The translations under genes and the position numbers were made by a program. The notes beneath the pieces are model-generated. The model was not told the origin of the DNA. It made no database searches and saw nothing but the letters and a program-made list of their open reading frames with translations. Below are positions 51,892 to 60,091 of a DNA stretch of 64,000 bases, piece after piece. Position 1 is the stretch's first letter. Each line of letters begins with the position of its first letter. Origin of the DNA: Nannocystis sp. RBIL2 (lineage in GTDB: Bacteria; Myxococcota_A; Polyangia; Nannocystales; Nannocystaceae); NCBI RefSeq assembly GCF_026626745.1, contig NZ_JAPNJW010000001.1, positions 4,758,001-4,822,000 on the forward strand, in the 5' to 3' direction.

Positions 51892-52274
51892 TGCGCGACC
51901 GCTTCGACCTCGAGCTGGTGCGGCGCAGCAGCACCACCGGCGGCGAGACCGCGACCTTCGCCGTCAGCGTCCCCGCCGACCTGCTCTATTTCGCCGGCCA
52001 CTTCCCCGGCGAGCCGGTGCTGCCCGGGGTGGCCCAGCTGGTGGCCCTCGTGCTCGACCGGGTGCACGCGCTGTGGCCCGAGCTCGGCGAGCCGACGCGG
52101 GTCGGCAGGCTCAAATTCAAGCAGCCGATCGCCCCCGGCGACGCGCTCGGGCTCACCGTCGAGCTCGAGCGCGGCGAGGCGGCGCCGCGGGTGCACTTCC
52201 AGATCGATCGCGAAGGTCAGGCCTGCACTCTCGGGGTCATGACCTTTGCCACGGCGGCCGAATCGCAGGGTTGA
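51891..52274 (+). CDS. ApeI/FabZ-like hotdog dehydratase
   Basis: 127-aa single hotdog domain. The signature LLYFAGHFPGEPVLPGVAQL near residue 35 contains the catalytic His of FabZ/ApeI-type 3-hydroxyacyl-ACP dehydratases. LKFKQPIAPGDALGLTVELE matches the following strands. ApeI removes water during aryl-polyene chain elongation. The start overlaps the dapB stop by one base. FabZ of primary fatty-acid synthesis is the alternative, but the context favours ApeI. Confidence 0.8.
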   Translation: MRDRFDLELVRRSSTTGGETATFAVSVPADLLYFAGHFPGEPVLPGVAQLVALVLDRVHALWPELGEPTRVGRLKFKQPIAPGDALGLTVELERGEAAPRVHFQIDREGQACTLGVMTFATAAESQG

Positions 52275-52320
52275 GCGCCGGCGCCGTCCATCGGCTATGT
52301 CATCACCTCCCGGAGGACTC

Positions 52321-53919
52321 GTGGAAGCTGTTCGAACCGTCGACGTCGCCGTGCTGGGCGGTGGTCTCGCAGGCAATCTGATCGCCCGCCAACTCCGCCG
52401 CCAGGTCCCCGGCCTGTCCGTCGCGCTGTTCGAGAAGAGCACCGAGGGCTCCTTCAAGGTCGGTGAGTCGTCGGTCGAGATCGCCGGCAACTACCTCACC
52501 CGGCGGCTCGGCCTCACTTCCTATCTCTACCAGCACCAGCTGCCCAAGAACGGCCTCCGCTTCTTCTTCGACACCCCCGAGAAGAACGCCGAGCTGTACG
52601 ACATGACCGAGCTCGGCAGCCGCCACCTCCTGCGCCTGCCCTCGTTCCAGCTCGACCGGGCCCGCCTCGAGAACGACCTCCTGCGCATGAACCGGGACGC
52701 CGGCGTCGAGGTCCACCTCGGCGCCAAGGCCCACGACCTGGCCCTCTCGCCGAGCAGCGAGGCCGGCCCGGGCCAGCACGAGTTCACCGTCACCGAGGGC
52801 GAGCAGCAGACCCGGTGGCGCTGCAAGTGGCTGATCGACGCCAGCGGCCGCGCCAGCCTGGTCGCCCGCGATCAAGACCTGCGCGTCCCGACCGACCTGC
52901 CGGTCAGCGCCGTCTGGGGCCGGTTCCGCGGCTACGCCGACATGGACGACATGGGCCCGCCGGAGTGGCGCGGCCGCGTGCAGAACACCGCTCGCTTCCT
53001 CAGCACCAATCACTTCTGTTACCCCGGCTACTGGATCTGGTTCATCCCGCTCGGCCAGGAAGTGATGAGCGTCGGCTGGGTCGGCGAGAAGGCCCAGTTC
53101 CGCGACGCCTGGCGCAAGCCCGAGGGCTTCCTCGAGTTCCTCAAGGGCCACAAGGCCGTGTGGGACCTGCTGCGCGGCGGCGAGGCCGAGCTCGTCGACA
53201 TCCTCTCGTACAAGCAGCTCGCCTACGGCACCAAGCGGTTCTTCCGCGGCGAGGACCGGTGGTTCCTCCTCGGCGAGGCCGCCGCCTTCACCGACCCCTT
53301 CTACAGCCCGGGCAGCGACTTCATCTCGATCGAGAGCGACTACATCGTCGACCTGATCGCGCGCGACGCCGCCGGCGAGAGCCGCGCCGACATCCGCGAG
53401 CGGTCGGACGCCTACGACGAGTTCATGCAGTTCCGGTTCGCCGCCACAGTGCTGCTGTACCGCGACCTCTACTCGGTGCTCGGCAGCTACGAGCTGCTGA
53501 AGCTCAAGTGGGACTTCGACATCGCCTGCTACTACAACTTGTGGGCGGCGCCGTTCTTCACCGACCAGCACCTCGACCTGCGCTACCTGAAGAGCGAGCT
53601 GCGGCGCAAAGAGTTCGTGCTCCAGGGGCTCGAGAACTTCGCCCGCTTCTTCAAGCAGATCGAGGGCGAGATGCACGCCCGCGGCGGCTACTACCGCAAG
53701 AACCTCGGTCAGTATTGCTACCAGCTCGACCTCGTCGACTTCATGGACGACATGTTCGCGCCGCGGCCGCGGCGGCAGGTGATGCGCACCACAGAGGCGA
53801 TCTTCAACGGCACCCGCGACCGCGGCCTCGCCATCTTGCAGGAGCTGGGGGTCGTCCCCACGCGTGAGGCCCCCGCCCTGCCCCTGTACGAGTTCATGCT
53901 CCAAGAACCCCTCGCCTGA
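52321..53919 (+). CDS. Flavin-dependent halogenase-like oxidoreductase
   Basis: 532-aa FAD enzyme. Rossmann motif GGGLAG is at 13-18. FKVGES is at 45-50. LPKNGLRFFF at 74-83 offers a candidate catalytic Lys (K76). WIWFIP at 238-243 is the halogenase signature WxWxIP, and FTDPFYSPGSDF at 323-334 fits FxxPxxSxGxDF. These signatures are those of flavin-dependent halogenases, and xanthomonadin clusters include such an enzyme. Halogenase rather than monooxygenase activity is inferred, not proved. The GTG at 52321 is chosen because GGAGG lies just upstream; an ATG at 52297 is the alternative. Confidence 0.82.
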   Translation: MEAVRTVDVAVLGGGLAGNLIARQLRRQVPGLSVALFEKSTEGSFKVGESSVEIAGNYLTRRLGLTSYLYQHQLPKNGLRFFFDTPEKNAELYDMTELGSRHLLRLPSFQLDRARLENDLLRMNRDAGVEVHLGAKAHDLALSPSSEAGPGQHEFTVTEGEQQTRWRCKWLIDASGRASLVARDQDLRVPTDLPVSAVWGRFRGYADMDDMGPPEWRGRVQNTARFLSTNHFCYPGYWIWFIPLGQEVMSVGWVGEKAQFRDAWRKPEGFLEFLKGHKAVWDLLRGGEAELVDILSYKQLAYGTKRFFRGEDRWFLLGEAAAFTDPFYSPGSDFISIESDYIVDLIARDAAGESRADIRERSDAYDEFMQFRFAATVLLYRDLYSVLGSYELLKLKWDFDIACYYNLWAAPFFTDQHLDLRYLKSELRRKEFVLQGLENFARFFKQIEGEMHARGGYYRKNLGQYCYQLDLVDFMDDMFAPRPRRQVMRTTEAIFNGTRDRGLAILQELGVVPTREAPALPLYEFMLQEPLA

Positions 53920-54015
53920 GCCGCCGAGCCAGCGGCTCCACGGCCCTCCGAGCCCCCCGGGAGCGCCTTTACCTCCCCGGGCCCTGCAAGTACCATTCGC
54001 CGAACGACCCCCAGC

Positions 54016-54285
54016 ATGACGCGCGCGGAAATCTACAATCGGATCGTCGGGATCCTGGTCAAGAGCTTCGAGCTCGACCCGAACGACATCCGCCCCGAAT
54101 CCCGGCTCTTCGAGGACCTCGACCTCGACAGCATCGACGCCATCGACATGTTCGTCGAGCTCCACGAGGTCACCGGACGCCGGATCGACGTCCAGGTCGC
54201 GCGGAAGATCCGCACCGTCGAGGACATCGTCAAGCTCGTCGAGTCCGAGCTCGCCAGCGCCAACGTACCCCCGACCCAGGAGTGA
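54016..54285 (+). CDS. Acyl carrier protein
   Basis: 89-aa ACP. The phosphopantetheine site is Ser39 in DLDLDSIDAIDMFVEL. The flanking helices (MTRAEIYNRIVGILVKSFEL, VARKIRTVEDIVKLVESEL) are typical. A dedicated ACP between halogenase-like and dehydratase genes fits an aryl-polyene or related type II polyketide pathway. It is seven bases upstream of the ApeP-like gene. Confidence 0.92.
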   Translation: MTRAEIYNRIVGILVKSFELDPNDIRPESRLFEDLDLDSIDAIDMFVELHEVTGRRIDVQVARKIRTVEDIVKLVESELASANVPPTQE

Positions 54286-54292
54286 CGGGTCC

Positions 54293-54856
54293 GTGGCCTT
54301 CCCGCCGCTCGACGAGATCTTGCCGCATCGCCCGCCGATGCTGCTGCTCGACGCGCTCACGGCGGCCGAGGCCGAGTCGGTGACCTGCCGCGCCACGGTG
54401 CGGGCGGGCGCGCCGTTCGTCGCGGGCGAGCGGGTCTCCTCGCTCATCGCCCTCGAGTACTTCGCCCAGGCGGTCGCCGCCCTGTTCGCCTACAAGAGCA
54501 GGGCCGGCGGCGCGGGGCCGTTCCGCGGCCTCTTGCTGGGCGCCCGCGACCTCGAGCTCGCCGTCTCGCACCTCGGCGTCGGCGACGTCCTCGACGTCCA
54601 CTGCCGCGAACAGTGGGCCAGCGGCCCGGTCGCGCAGTTCCAGTGCATCCTTTCGCGCGGCGACGAGCGGCTGGCCACCGGCGCAGTCACCGTCCTGCGC
54701 GGCGACCCGGCCGAGTTCGCGGCCGCCTCGCCGGCCGCGGGGGCCGGCAGCGACCTGTCCTCCGGGACACCCGGCAGCGACCTGTCCTCCGGGACATCCA
54801 GCAGCCCCCGCCTCGACGGCCGCGACGGCCGTGACAATTCGGAGCCCGCGCCATGA
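54293..54856 (+). CDS. ApeP-like hotdog dehydratase with duplicated C-terminal tail
   Basis: 187-aa protein. The hotdog domain (1-142) begins PPLDEILPHRPPMLLLDALT, matching ApeP/FabZ-like enzymes, and contains ALEYFAQAVAALFAYKSR. The tail after residue 150 is low complexity and holds GSDLSSGT twice, encoded by a perfect-but-one 27-base duplication that carries the TGTCC-N4-GGACA palindrome. The GTG at 54293 is the start. The stop overlaps the ketosynthase ATG by four bases. Confidence 0.78.
   Translation: MAFPPLDEILPHRPPMLLLDALTAAEAESVTCRATVRAGAPFVAGERVSSLIALEYFAQAVAALFAYKSRAGGAGPFRGLLLGARDLELAVSHLGVGDVLDVHCREQWASGPVAQFQCILSRGDERLATGAVTVLRGDPAEFAAASPAAGAGSDLSSGTPGSDLSSGTSSSPRLDGRDGRDNSEPAP
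54746..54799. repeat. 27-bp tandem duplication, each with a TGTCC-N4-GGACA palindrome
   Basis: Two adjacent 27-base units (54746-54772 and 54773-54799) differ at one base. Each has TGTCC-TCCG-GGACA, at 54756-54769 and 54783-54796. The frame is kept, lengthening the ApeP-like protein's tail by nine residues. Confidence 0.75.
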
Positions 54857-56084
54857 ACCCGCGTCGCGTCGTCATCACCGGCGTCGGCATCGTCTGCCCG
54901 ATCGGCCACAACCTCCCGAGGCCAGCGCCTCGCTGCGCAGCGGCCGGCACGGCATCGTCGCCAAGCCGGAGTGGGGCCGCGTCGAAGAGATGCGGACCCG
55001 CCTGGCCGGCGTCGTCACCGGCCTCGAGCTCGAGCGTCGCTGGCACCGCAAGAAGACCCGCACCATGGGCCGCGTGGCCCTGCTGGCCGCCTACAGCGCC
55101 GAGCAGGCGCTGGCCGACGCCCGGCTCGACGAGGAGACCCTCGGCTCGGGCGCCACCGGCCTGTCGTACGGCTCCAACTCGGGCTCGTCCGAGGCGCTGG
55201 CCGAGTTCTGCACCACCCTGCTCACGACCCAGAGCATGAAGGGCCTGCAGTCGACCAGCTACCTCAAGTTCATGCCGCACACCTGCGCCGCCAACCTGGC
55301 CCAGTTCTTCGGCGTCCGCGGCCGGGTGGTTCCGGTGACCTCGGCCTGCGCGAGCGGGGCCCAGGCGATCGGCACCGCCTACGAGGCGGTCAAGTACGGC
55401 CTGCAGGACGTCATGATCGCCGGCGGCGCCGACGAGATGCACTACACGACCGCGGTCACCTTCGACCTGATGTTCGCCACCTCGACGAACTACAACGAGC
55501 GGCCCGACCTCAGCCCGCGGCCGTTCGACGCCAAGCGCGACGGCCTGGTCGTCGGCGAGGGCGCCGCGACCGTGGTGCTCGAGTCGTACGAGCGAGCCAA
55601 GGCCCGCGGAGCCACGATCTACGCCGAGGTCCTCGGCTACGGCACCAACTGCGACGGCCTCCACATCACCGCCCCGTCCGAGCAGGGCATGCGCGAGGCG
55701 ATGCACCGCTCGCTGCGCGACGCCGGCCTCGGCCCCGACCGCATCGACTACGTCAACGCCCACGGCACCGCCACCGACATCGGCGACGTGGCCGAGAGCA
55801 ACGCCACCCGCGAGGTGTTCGGCCGCCCGGTCCCCCTGTCCTCGACCAAGAGCTACACCGGCCACACCATGGGCGCCTGCGGGCCGATCGAGGCCGCCTT
55901 CTCGATCTCCATGCTGCGCGAAGGCTTCCTCGCGCCGACGCGCAACCTCGTCGAGGTCGACCCCCGCTGCGCCGACCTCGACTACGTGCGTGAGGTCCGT
56001 GACGTCCGCCCGGCCATCATCATGAGCAACAACTTCGCGTTCGGCGGCGTCAACACGAGCCTCATCCTCGGCCGGGTCGACTGA
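54853..56084 (+). CDS. Beta-ketoacyl-ACP synthase (FabF/ApeR-like), one frameshift near the 5' end
   Basis: KAS II-type ketosynthase, about 410 aa if the frame is restored. The first 21 codons (MNPRRVVITGVGIVCPIGHN) are in one frame. From GAG at 54918 the protein continues in the next frame (EASASLRSGRHGIVAKPEWG). One base seems missing between 54913 and 54918. All catalytic residues are intact: Cys in TSACASGAQ, His in NAHGTATD, His in KSYTGHTMGACG. The ATG overlaps the ApeP-like stop. It is either a recent inactivating deletion, a collapsed C-run in the assembly, or (least likely) recoding. Confidence 0.8.
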
Positions 56085-56164
56085 CACCGGCCGCGGGCCC
56101 CCAGCCCGGCGAGGCGCGCCTTTGCCCCTCGCGCCTCATCCCCCGGCCCATCAGGCAGTCTCGC

Positions 56165-57031
56165 GTGCCCAAGTTCCTGCGCATCCCCGTGTCCGGCCTC
56201 GCGTTCGTCGGCTTCTTCGCGTTCGGCTGCGTCGCCGGCTGGGTGGGACTGCCGATCCTCGCGCTGTGGCCAGGCAGCCCGGAGGAGAAGCGACGGCGGA
56301 TCGAGCGGATCATCTGCGCGATCTACCGCCGCTTCATCGACATCCTGCACATGGTGCGGCTGATCGACTTCGCCCGCCCGGAGCTCCCGCCCGACTTCCC
56401 GCGCGGCGGCGGCTACGTCGTCATCGCCAATCACCCGTCGCTGATCGACACCCTGATCCTCATGGGCCTGGCGCCCGGGCTGTCGTCGGTGGTCAAGCCG
56501 AGCTGGTACAGCTCGTGGATGCTGCGCGTGCTGATGCGCTACGCCGGCCACATCCCAGGGACCGACCGCACGGCGGCGCTGACGGATGGCTCTTCGGACA
56601 TGTCGCAAGATGCAGGCTCAGACGGCGACATGCCGGCGGTGGTCGACCGCATGGTGGCGCACCTGCAGGCCGGCCACGCGCTGGTGATCTTCCCGGAGGC
56701 GTCGCGCTCGTGGGAGCGCAAGATGCGACGCTTCCGCCGCGGCGCGGTCGAGGCTGCGGTGCGCGCAGGGGTGCCGATCGTGCCGGCGTTCATCTCGGTG
56801 AACCCGCCGATGTTGATGAAGCACCAGCCGTGGTACGAGGTGCCCGACCGCCGCGGAGCGTTCCGCGTCGAGTTCTTCCCGGTCATCGAGACGGCCGGCC
56901 GCGACCTGGACCCGCGCCAGCTCAACCGCGAGCTGCGGGCGATGTACGACGGCCGCTTCGCGGAGATGCTGCGCGAGCGCGACGCGACCGCCCTGGCCGC
57001 GGCGCCGGTGGCTCAATTGCCGCAGACCTGA
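56165..57031 (+). CDS. PlsC-family acyltransferase
   Basis: 288-aa lysophospholipid-acyltransferase-like protein. An N-terminal membrane span (ISVSGLAFVGFFAFGC region, residues 9-35) precedes the catalytic NHPSLID (HxxxxD) near 94. The second motif is FPEASRSWERK instead of FPEGTRS. Such acyltransferases occur in aryl-polyene and flexirubin clusters, where they are thought to attach the polyene to a lipid; that role here is inference. The GTG at 56165 is the start, 80 bases after the ketosynthase. A stretch near residues 140-155 (GSSDMSQDAGSDGDMP) looks like an insertion. Confidence 0.82.
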   Translation: MPKFLRIPVSGLAFVGFFAFGCVAGWVGLPILALWPGSPEEKRRRIERIICAIYRRFIDILHMVRLIDFARPELPPDFPRGGGYVVIANHPSLIDTLILMGLAPGLSSVVKPSWYSSWMLRVLMRYAGHIPGTDRTAALTDGSSDMSQDAGSDGDMPAVVDRMVAHLQAGHALVIFPEASRSWERKMRRFRRGAVEAAVRAGVPIVPAFISVNPPMLMKHQPWYEVPDRRGAFRVEFFPVIETAGRDLDPRQLNRELRAMYDGRFAEMLRERDATALAAAPVAQLPQT

Positions 57032-57221
57032 GCCCGTCGAGCTCGCGGAGTTTGTCCCGGCTGTGTCGGGCTGAGAGTGCCGTGCTTTCGCCACGGCACT
57101 CCCCACCGTAGTTGGCGATTGCATCATCTGGAGCGTTCGCGGCGGGGGAAGGCCGGCCGCGATTGCAGCGTCTGGAGCATCCGTCGGTCCGGGCATCGAA
57201 TCGCGGCGATCGTGGATCGTC

Positions 57222-57380
57222 GCTTCGCGAATTGCCGACTGCGCCTCGCGGGGGGTCCGGGGAAGGACCGGCCGCGAGTTAACCGGCACGATGGACGCTC
57301 GTTCCTCGCGCCCATCTCGCCTCTAATTCGCGGCCGGCCCTTCCCCGAACCCCTGGCACGGCTGCAGCCGTGAGAGGCCG
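57222..57380 (+). repeat. 159-bp dispersed element, copy A
   Basis: It matches the reverse complement of 61138-61296 with five mismatches in 159 bases and no gaps. Inside it, 57252-57353 is a long imperfect palindrome. Its arms are about 30 bp (beginning GGGGTCCGGGGAAGG, ending CCTTCCCCGAACCCC) with three mismatches, and a ~42-base centre can itself fold. The form is that of a non-autonomous palindromic element (REP/MITE-like). I see no transposase or target-site duplication. Confidence 0.8.
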
Positions 57381-57391
57381 GCTCCCCGTCA

Positions 57392-57915
57392 ACCAGACTC
57401 GCCGCGCGTCTCGGTACGCTCACCGCTCAGGTCCGTGAGCGGCCCCCACGGCACCAGTTTTCCCATCGGCCAGACTCGCCGAGTGTCGACGCGCCGCTGC
57501 TTCGTCAGGGGCCTCGCTGCACACATCGTCCCTGTTGAGATCCGCCTGCACAGCCCGGTTCTCCATCGGCCAAACTCGCCGGGCTTTCATCACGCGCCCC
57601 GCTGCCCGCCCTCGTTCCAGATCTGCCTGTACGGCGCCGTCTCTCCGTCCATCGGCATCGCCGGCCCTCGACGACACGCTGCTTCGTCAGGCGCTCCGCT
57701 GCACACATCGTCCATGTTGAAGCTCCGCCTGCACAGCCCCGGTTCTTCATCGGCCAGACTCGCCGAGCCTCGATGACCTGCTGCTTCGTCCGGCGCCCCC
57801 GCTGCCCGCCCTCGTTCCAGATCTGCCTGCACGACGCCGTATCTCCGTCCATCGGCATGCCCGGCCTCGACGCGCCGCGGCTTCGTCAGGCGCCTCGCTG
57901 TCCGCCCGCCGGGTG
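57392..57915. repeat. Tandem array of ~95-bp units
   Basis: Units begin with ATCGGC at 57465, 57565, 57651, 57749 and 57851 (spacings 100, 86, 98, 102), with a partial unit before. Two unit types alternate: one with CTTCGTCAG and CACACATCGTCC, the other with CGCCCTCGTTCCAGATCTGCC. That implies an older ~190-bp higher-order duplication. Non-coding as far as I can tell. Confidence 0.65.
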
Positions 57916-58109
57916 AGGATGAAAACCTCGGGCCCGGCAGAGCTCACTTCGCAGCGCGCGGGCGGGCGGGCGGTGAATGTGCAGTCCGTGGCTCGGCCGC
58001 TCGCTCTCGCAGCAATTCGGTGGGCGAGATTTGCAGTCGTCGGGTCCGGTTGATTGCAATCGCGCTCATGTCATAGTGAACTCCGTCGAGTCCTGTCGGG
58101 GGAGTTCAT

Positions 58110-58451
58110 ATGAGAGCGACATTCTTCAGCCTCGTATTCGTCATGTTCGCGGCCGGATGCGCGACCGCACCGGAGTCGCAAGAGCTGGCCGCGTCGATCG
58201 CCTCGGTGAACACCGCGGAGAAGCTCGGCGCGTCGCAGGTGCCGGAGGCGGCGCAGGCCCTGGAATCTGCCAAGCACGAGGTCGCCTGGGCGCGGGCGCT
58301 GATCGTCAACAGGAAGCACGGGCGGGCCCAGCTCATGGCGGAGCGCGCCGAGAGCGACGCGGCTCTGGCGATCGCCCTCGTCCGCGAGCACGAGGCCCGG
58401 CGGGCGGCCAAACAGGCGACGCCTCCCGGTGCGGCGGCGCCGACCCACTGA
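58110..58451 (+). CDS. DUF4398-type lipoprotein, second module
   Basis: 113-aa lipoprotein: signal MRATFFSLVFVMFAAGC with lipobox AAGC. The mature part is one helical DUF4398-like domain (ALESAKHEVAWARALIVNRK, AELMAERAESDAALAIAL-like region). A small Pro/Ala tail ends it. It lies 24 bases upstream of a DUF4398-OmpA fusion gene, repeating the pairing seen at 44.8-46.6 kb. Confidence 0.8.
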   Translation: MRATFFSLVFVMFAAGCATAPESQELAASIASVNTAEKLGASQVPEAAQALESAKHEVAWARALIVNRKHGRAQLMAERAESDAALAIALVREHEARRAAKQATPPGAAAPTH

Positions 58452-58475
58452 TCCTCATCCTCGCGGAGGTCAATC

Positions 58476-59306
58476 GTGTCACACCATCGGCTCATCGTTC
58501 TCGCAGCGCTCATCGTCCCGACCGCTTGCGCCCACCGGATCCCGGAGGAGCTCCGTGAGGCCCGCGCGTCGTATAAACAAGCCGCCGCCGATCCGGCCAC
58601 CCGGAAGGAGACGCCGGCGGAGCTCGACGAAGCGCGTCGCTCGCTGACGCGGGCCGAGCGCTCGTACGTCGTGGAGGGCGACTCCCCGAAGACGCGTGAC
58701 CGCGCCTACATCGCCACGCGGAAGGCAGAGCTCGCCCTGGTGATGGGCCGCACCGCCGATCACGTCGAGGCCGCCAGGAACGCGGAGCTGTGGCAGGCGC
58801 GCGAGGCCCTCGCCGCCGAGCAGGCCGAGAACGCCGCCAATGCGTCGCAGCTGGCGACCGAGCAGGAGCTGCGAGCCGAGGCCGAGCAGCGCGCGGCCCT
58901 GGCGATCACCGCTCTGGCCGAGATCGCCGCGGTCCGCAGCGAGCCGCGCGGGACAGTGGTGACCCTCTCGGGCAGCGTCCTGTTCGCCAGCGGCAAGTCC
59001 GAGCTGCTGCCCTCGGCGACCTCGCGCCTCACTCAGGTGGCCGAGGCCCTGGCGGCCGGCGATCCCGGCGCGCACTTCATCGTCGAGGGTTATACGGATT
59101 CGAAGGGCCGCGCGGAGCTCAATCAGCAATTGTCGGAGGCGCGCGCGCAGGCGGTCCGCGACTTCCTGGTCGAACACGGAGTGGCCGCCGATCGCATCGA
59201 AGCTCGCGGCCTCGGCGAGACCCAACCGGTCGCCAGCAACACCACCGCGGAGGGCCGGGCCAACAATCGCCGCGTCGAGATCGTCATTCAACCGCCGTCG
59301 CCGTGA
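58476..59306 (+). CDS. DUF4398-OmpA fusion lipoprotein
   Basis: 276-aa protein: signal MSHHRLIVLAALIVPTAC (lipobox PTAC, Cys 18). A DUF4398-like helical domain covers ~20-100. A coiled-coil stretch rich in Ala/Glu (AREALAAEQAENAANASQLA) follows at ~105-145. The C-terminal OmpA peptidoglycan-binding domain has VLFASGKSELLPSATSRL, IVEGYTDSKGRAELNQQLSE and EGRANNRRVEIVI. The GTG at 58476 has a GGAGG site. It probably anchors outer membrane to cell wall with the preceding lipoprotein. Confidence 0.88.
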   Translation: MSHHRLIVLAALIVPTACAHRIPEELREARASYKQAAADPATRKETPAELDEARRSLTRAERSYVVEGDSPKTRDRAYIATRKAELALVMGRTADHVEAARNAELWQAREALAAEQAENAANASQLATEQELRAEAEQRAALAITALAEIAAVRSEPRGTVVTLSGSVLFASGKSELLPSATSRLTQVAEALAAGDPGAHFIVEGYTDSKGRAELNQQLSEARAQAVRDFLVEHGVAADRIEARGLGETQPVASNTTAEGRANNRRVEIVIQPPSP

Positions 59307-59384
59307 TCCTCACCTCGTCGGCCGACCTGGGATTCGTCGATGATTCGACGAATCCGCGTCCCCGCGTGACCCGGAGACACTGCC

Positions 59385-59579
59385 ATGTTCGGCTTCTGGC
59401 TCGTCATCATCCTGGCGATCTTGCTCCTCAGCACGTTGCCGAAGTATCAACACACTCGGCACTGGGGCTACTATCCGAGCGGAATCATCGGCCTCATGTT
59501 GCTCGTCGTGATCTGCTTGATGTGGTTCGACCTCATCGCCTTCTCGTGGCCCTGGGTCGTCCCGGTCACCCTGCCCTGA
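59385..59579 (+). CDS. DUF3309-like small membrane protein
   Basis: 64-aa hydrophobic peptide: a membrane span at 1-18, then LPKYQHTRHWGYYPSGIIGL, which fits the DUF3309 pattern (LPxxxxSRxWGYxPSGxxGL), and a second span. DUF3309 peptides are small and uncharacterised. A GGAG site lies nine bases before the ATG. Confidence 0.75.
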   Translation: MFGFWLVIILAILLLSTLPKYQHTRHWGYYPSGIIGLMLLVVICLMWFDLIAFSWPWVVPVTLP

Positions 59580-60091
59580 CGGCGGCGCCCGGCACACCGG
59601 GCAGCAATCCACTCGCGGCTCCAAGCACCCGCTCCCACGGCAGCACGCCCGTCGACGATCCACCGGCTCCCCAAGGACCGGCCCTCGCGGCAGCGTCCTC
59701 GACGATCCGCTGATGCTAAGAAGGGCGGCTCGGTCCCACACACCAGCGCCCTCGACAATCACTGGCTGTTGAAGGACCCGTGGTCCCCACGGCAACGCCG
59801 GCGACGCTCCACTGGATGCCAAAAAGGACCCGCCCGGCCCCACACCGCAGCGCCTTCGACGGTCCACTGACTGCTGAAGGCCCGCTCGGCCCTCACGTCG
59901 GCCCCTCGGGTGCGCAGCTACCATCTCAGGAGTTTCTGGCGGAAGCCCTCGCTCGCCGTATTCCCGCGACGACGCGCTCCATGCTCGCGCGCGCCTTCGG
60001 GGAGAAGACCGCGCGGAGCGCACGGCCGCGTGTAACCCGCGCGTCATCGCTCGTCGCGTGAACCCGGCTTGCCGCCTGCTACGCTCCACGC
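59580..60091. other. Gene-free region with tandem repeats
   Basis: 512 bases without a convincing gene. The first two thirds are a degenerate ~50-bp tandem array (59590-59920). The rest is GC-rich spacer before the cysteine-repeat gene. Short frames here derive from the repeats. Confidence 0.55.
59590..59920. repeat. Degenerate tandem array of ~50-bp units
   Basis: About six units starting near 59621, 59669, 59716, 59769, 59819 and 59874 (47-55 bases each). Shared words are AAGGACC, CCCAC, GGCAGCG and TCGACGATCCACTG. Units are clearly related but diverged. Confidence 0.6.

Larger units (their letters stand above)
57032..58109. other. Gene-free region with repeats
   Basis: 1,078 bases without a convincing gene. 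It contains a partial GATTGCA-type direct repeat (about 57117-57180), copy A of a 159-bp element (57222-57380) and a tandem array of ~95-bp units (57392-57915). Open frames across the array on both strands are repetitive and match no protein-like pattern. Confidence 0.6.

Noticed and set aside
54905..54925. Programmed ribosomal frameshift in the ketosynthase gene
   Set aside because: There is no classic slippery heptamer with a downstream structure, and ketosynthases are not known to use recoding; a deletion or assembly error is simpler.
57420..57947. Several short frames across the tandem array on both strands
   Set aside because: They repeat with the DNA units, overlap each other and show no protein-like conservation; treated as non-coding repeat.
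59780..60061. 93-codon forward frame before the cysteine-repeat gene
   Set aside because: It starts inside the ~50-bp tandem array, has no convincing ribosome-binding site and no recognisable composition.
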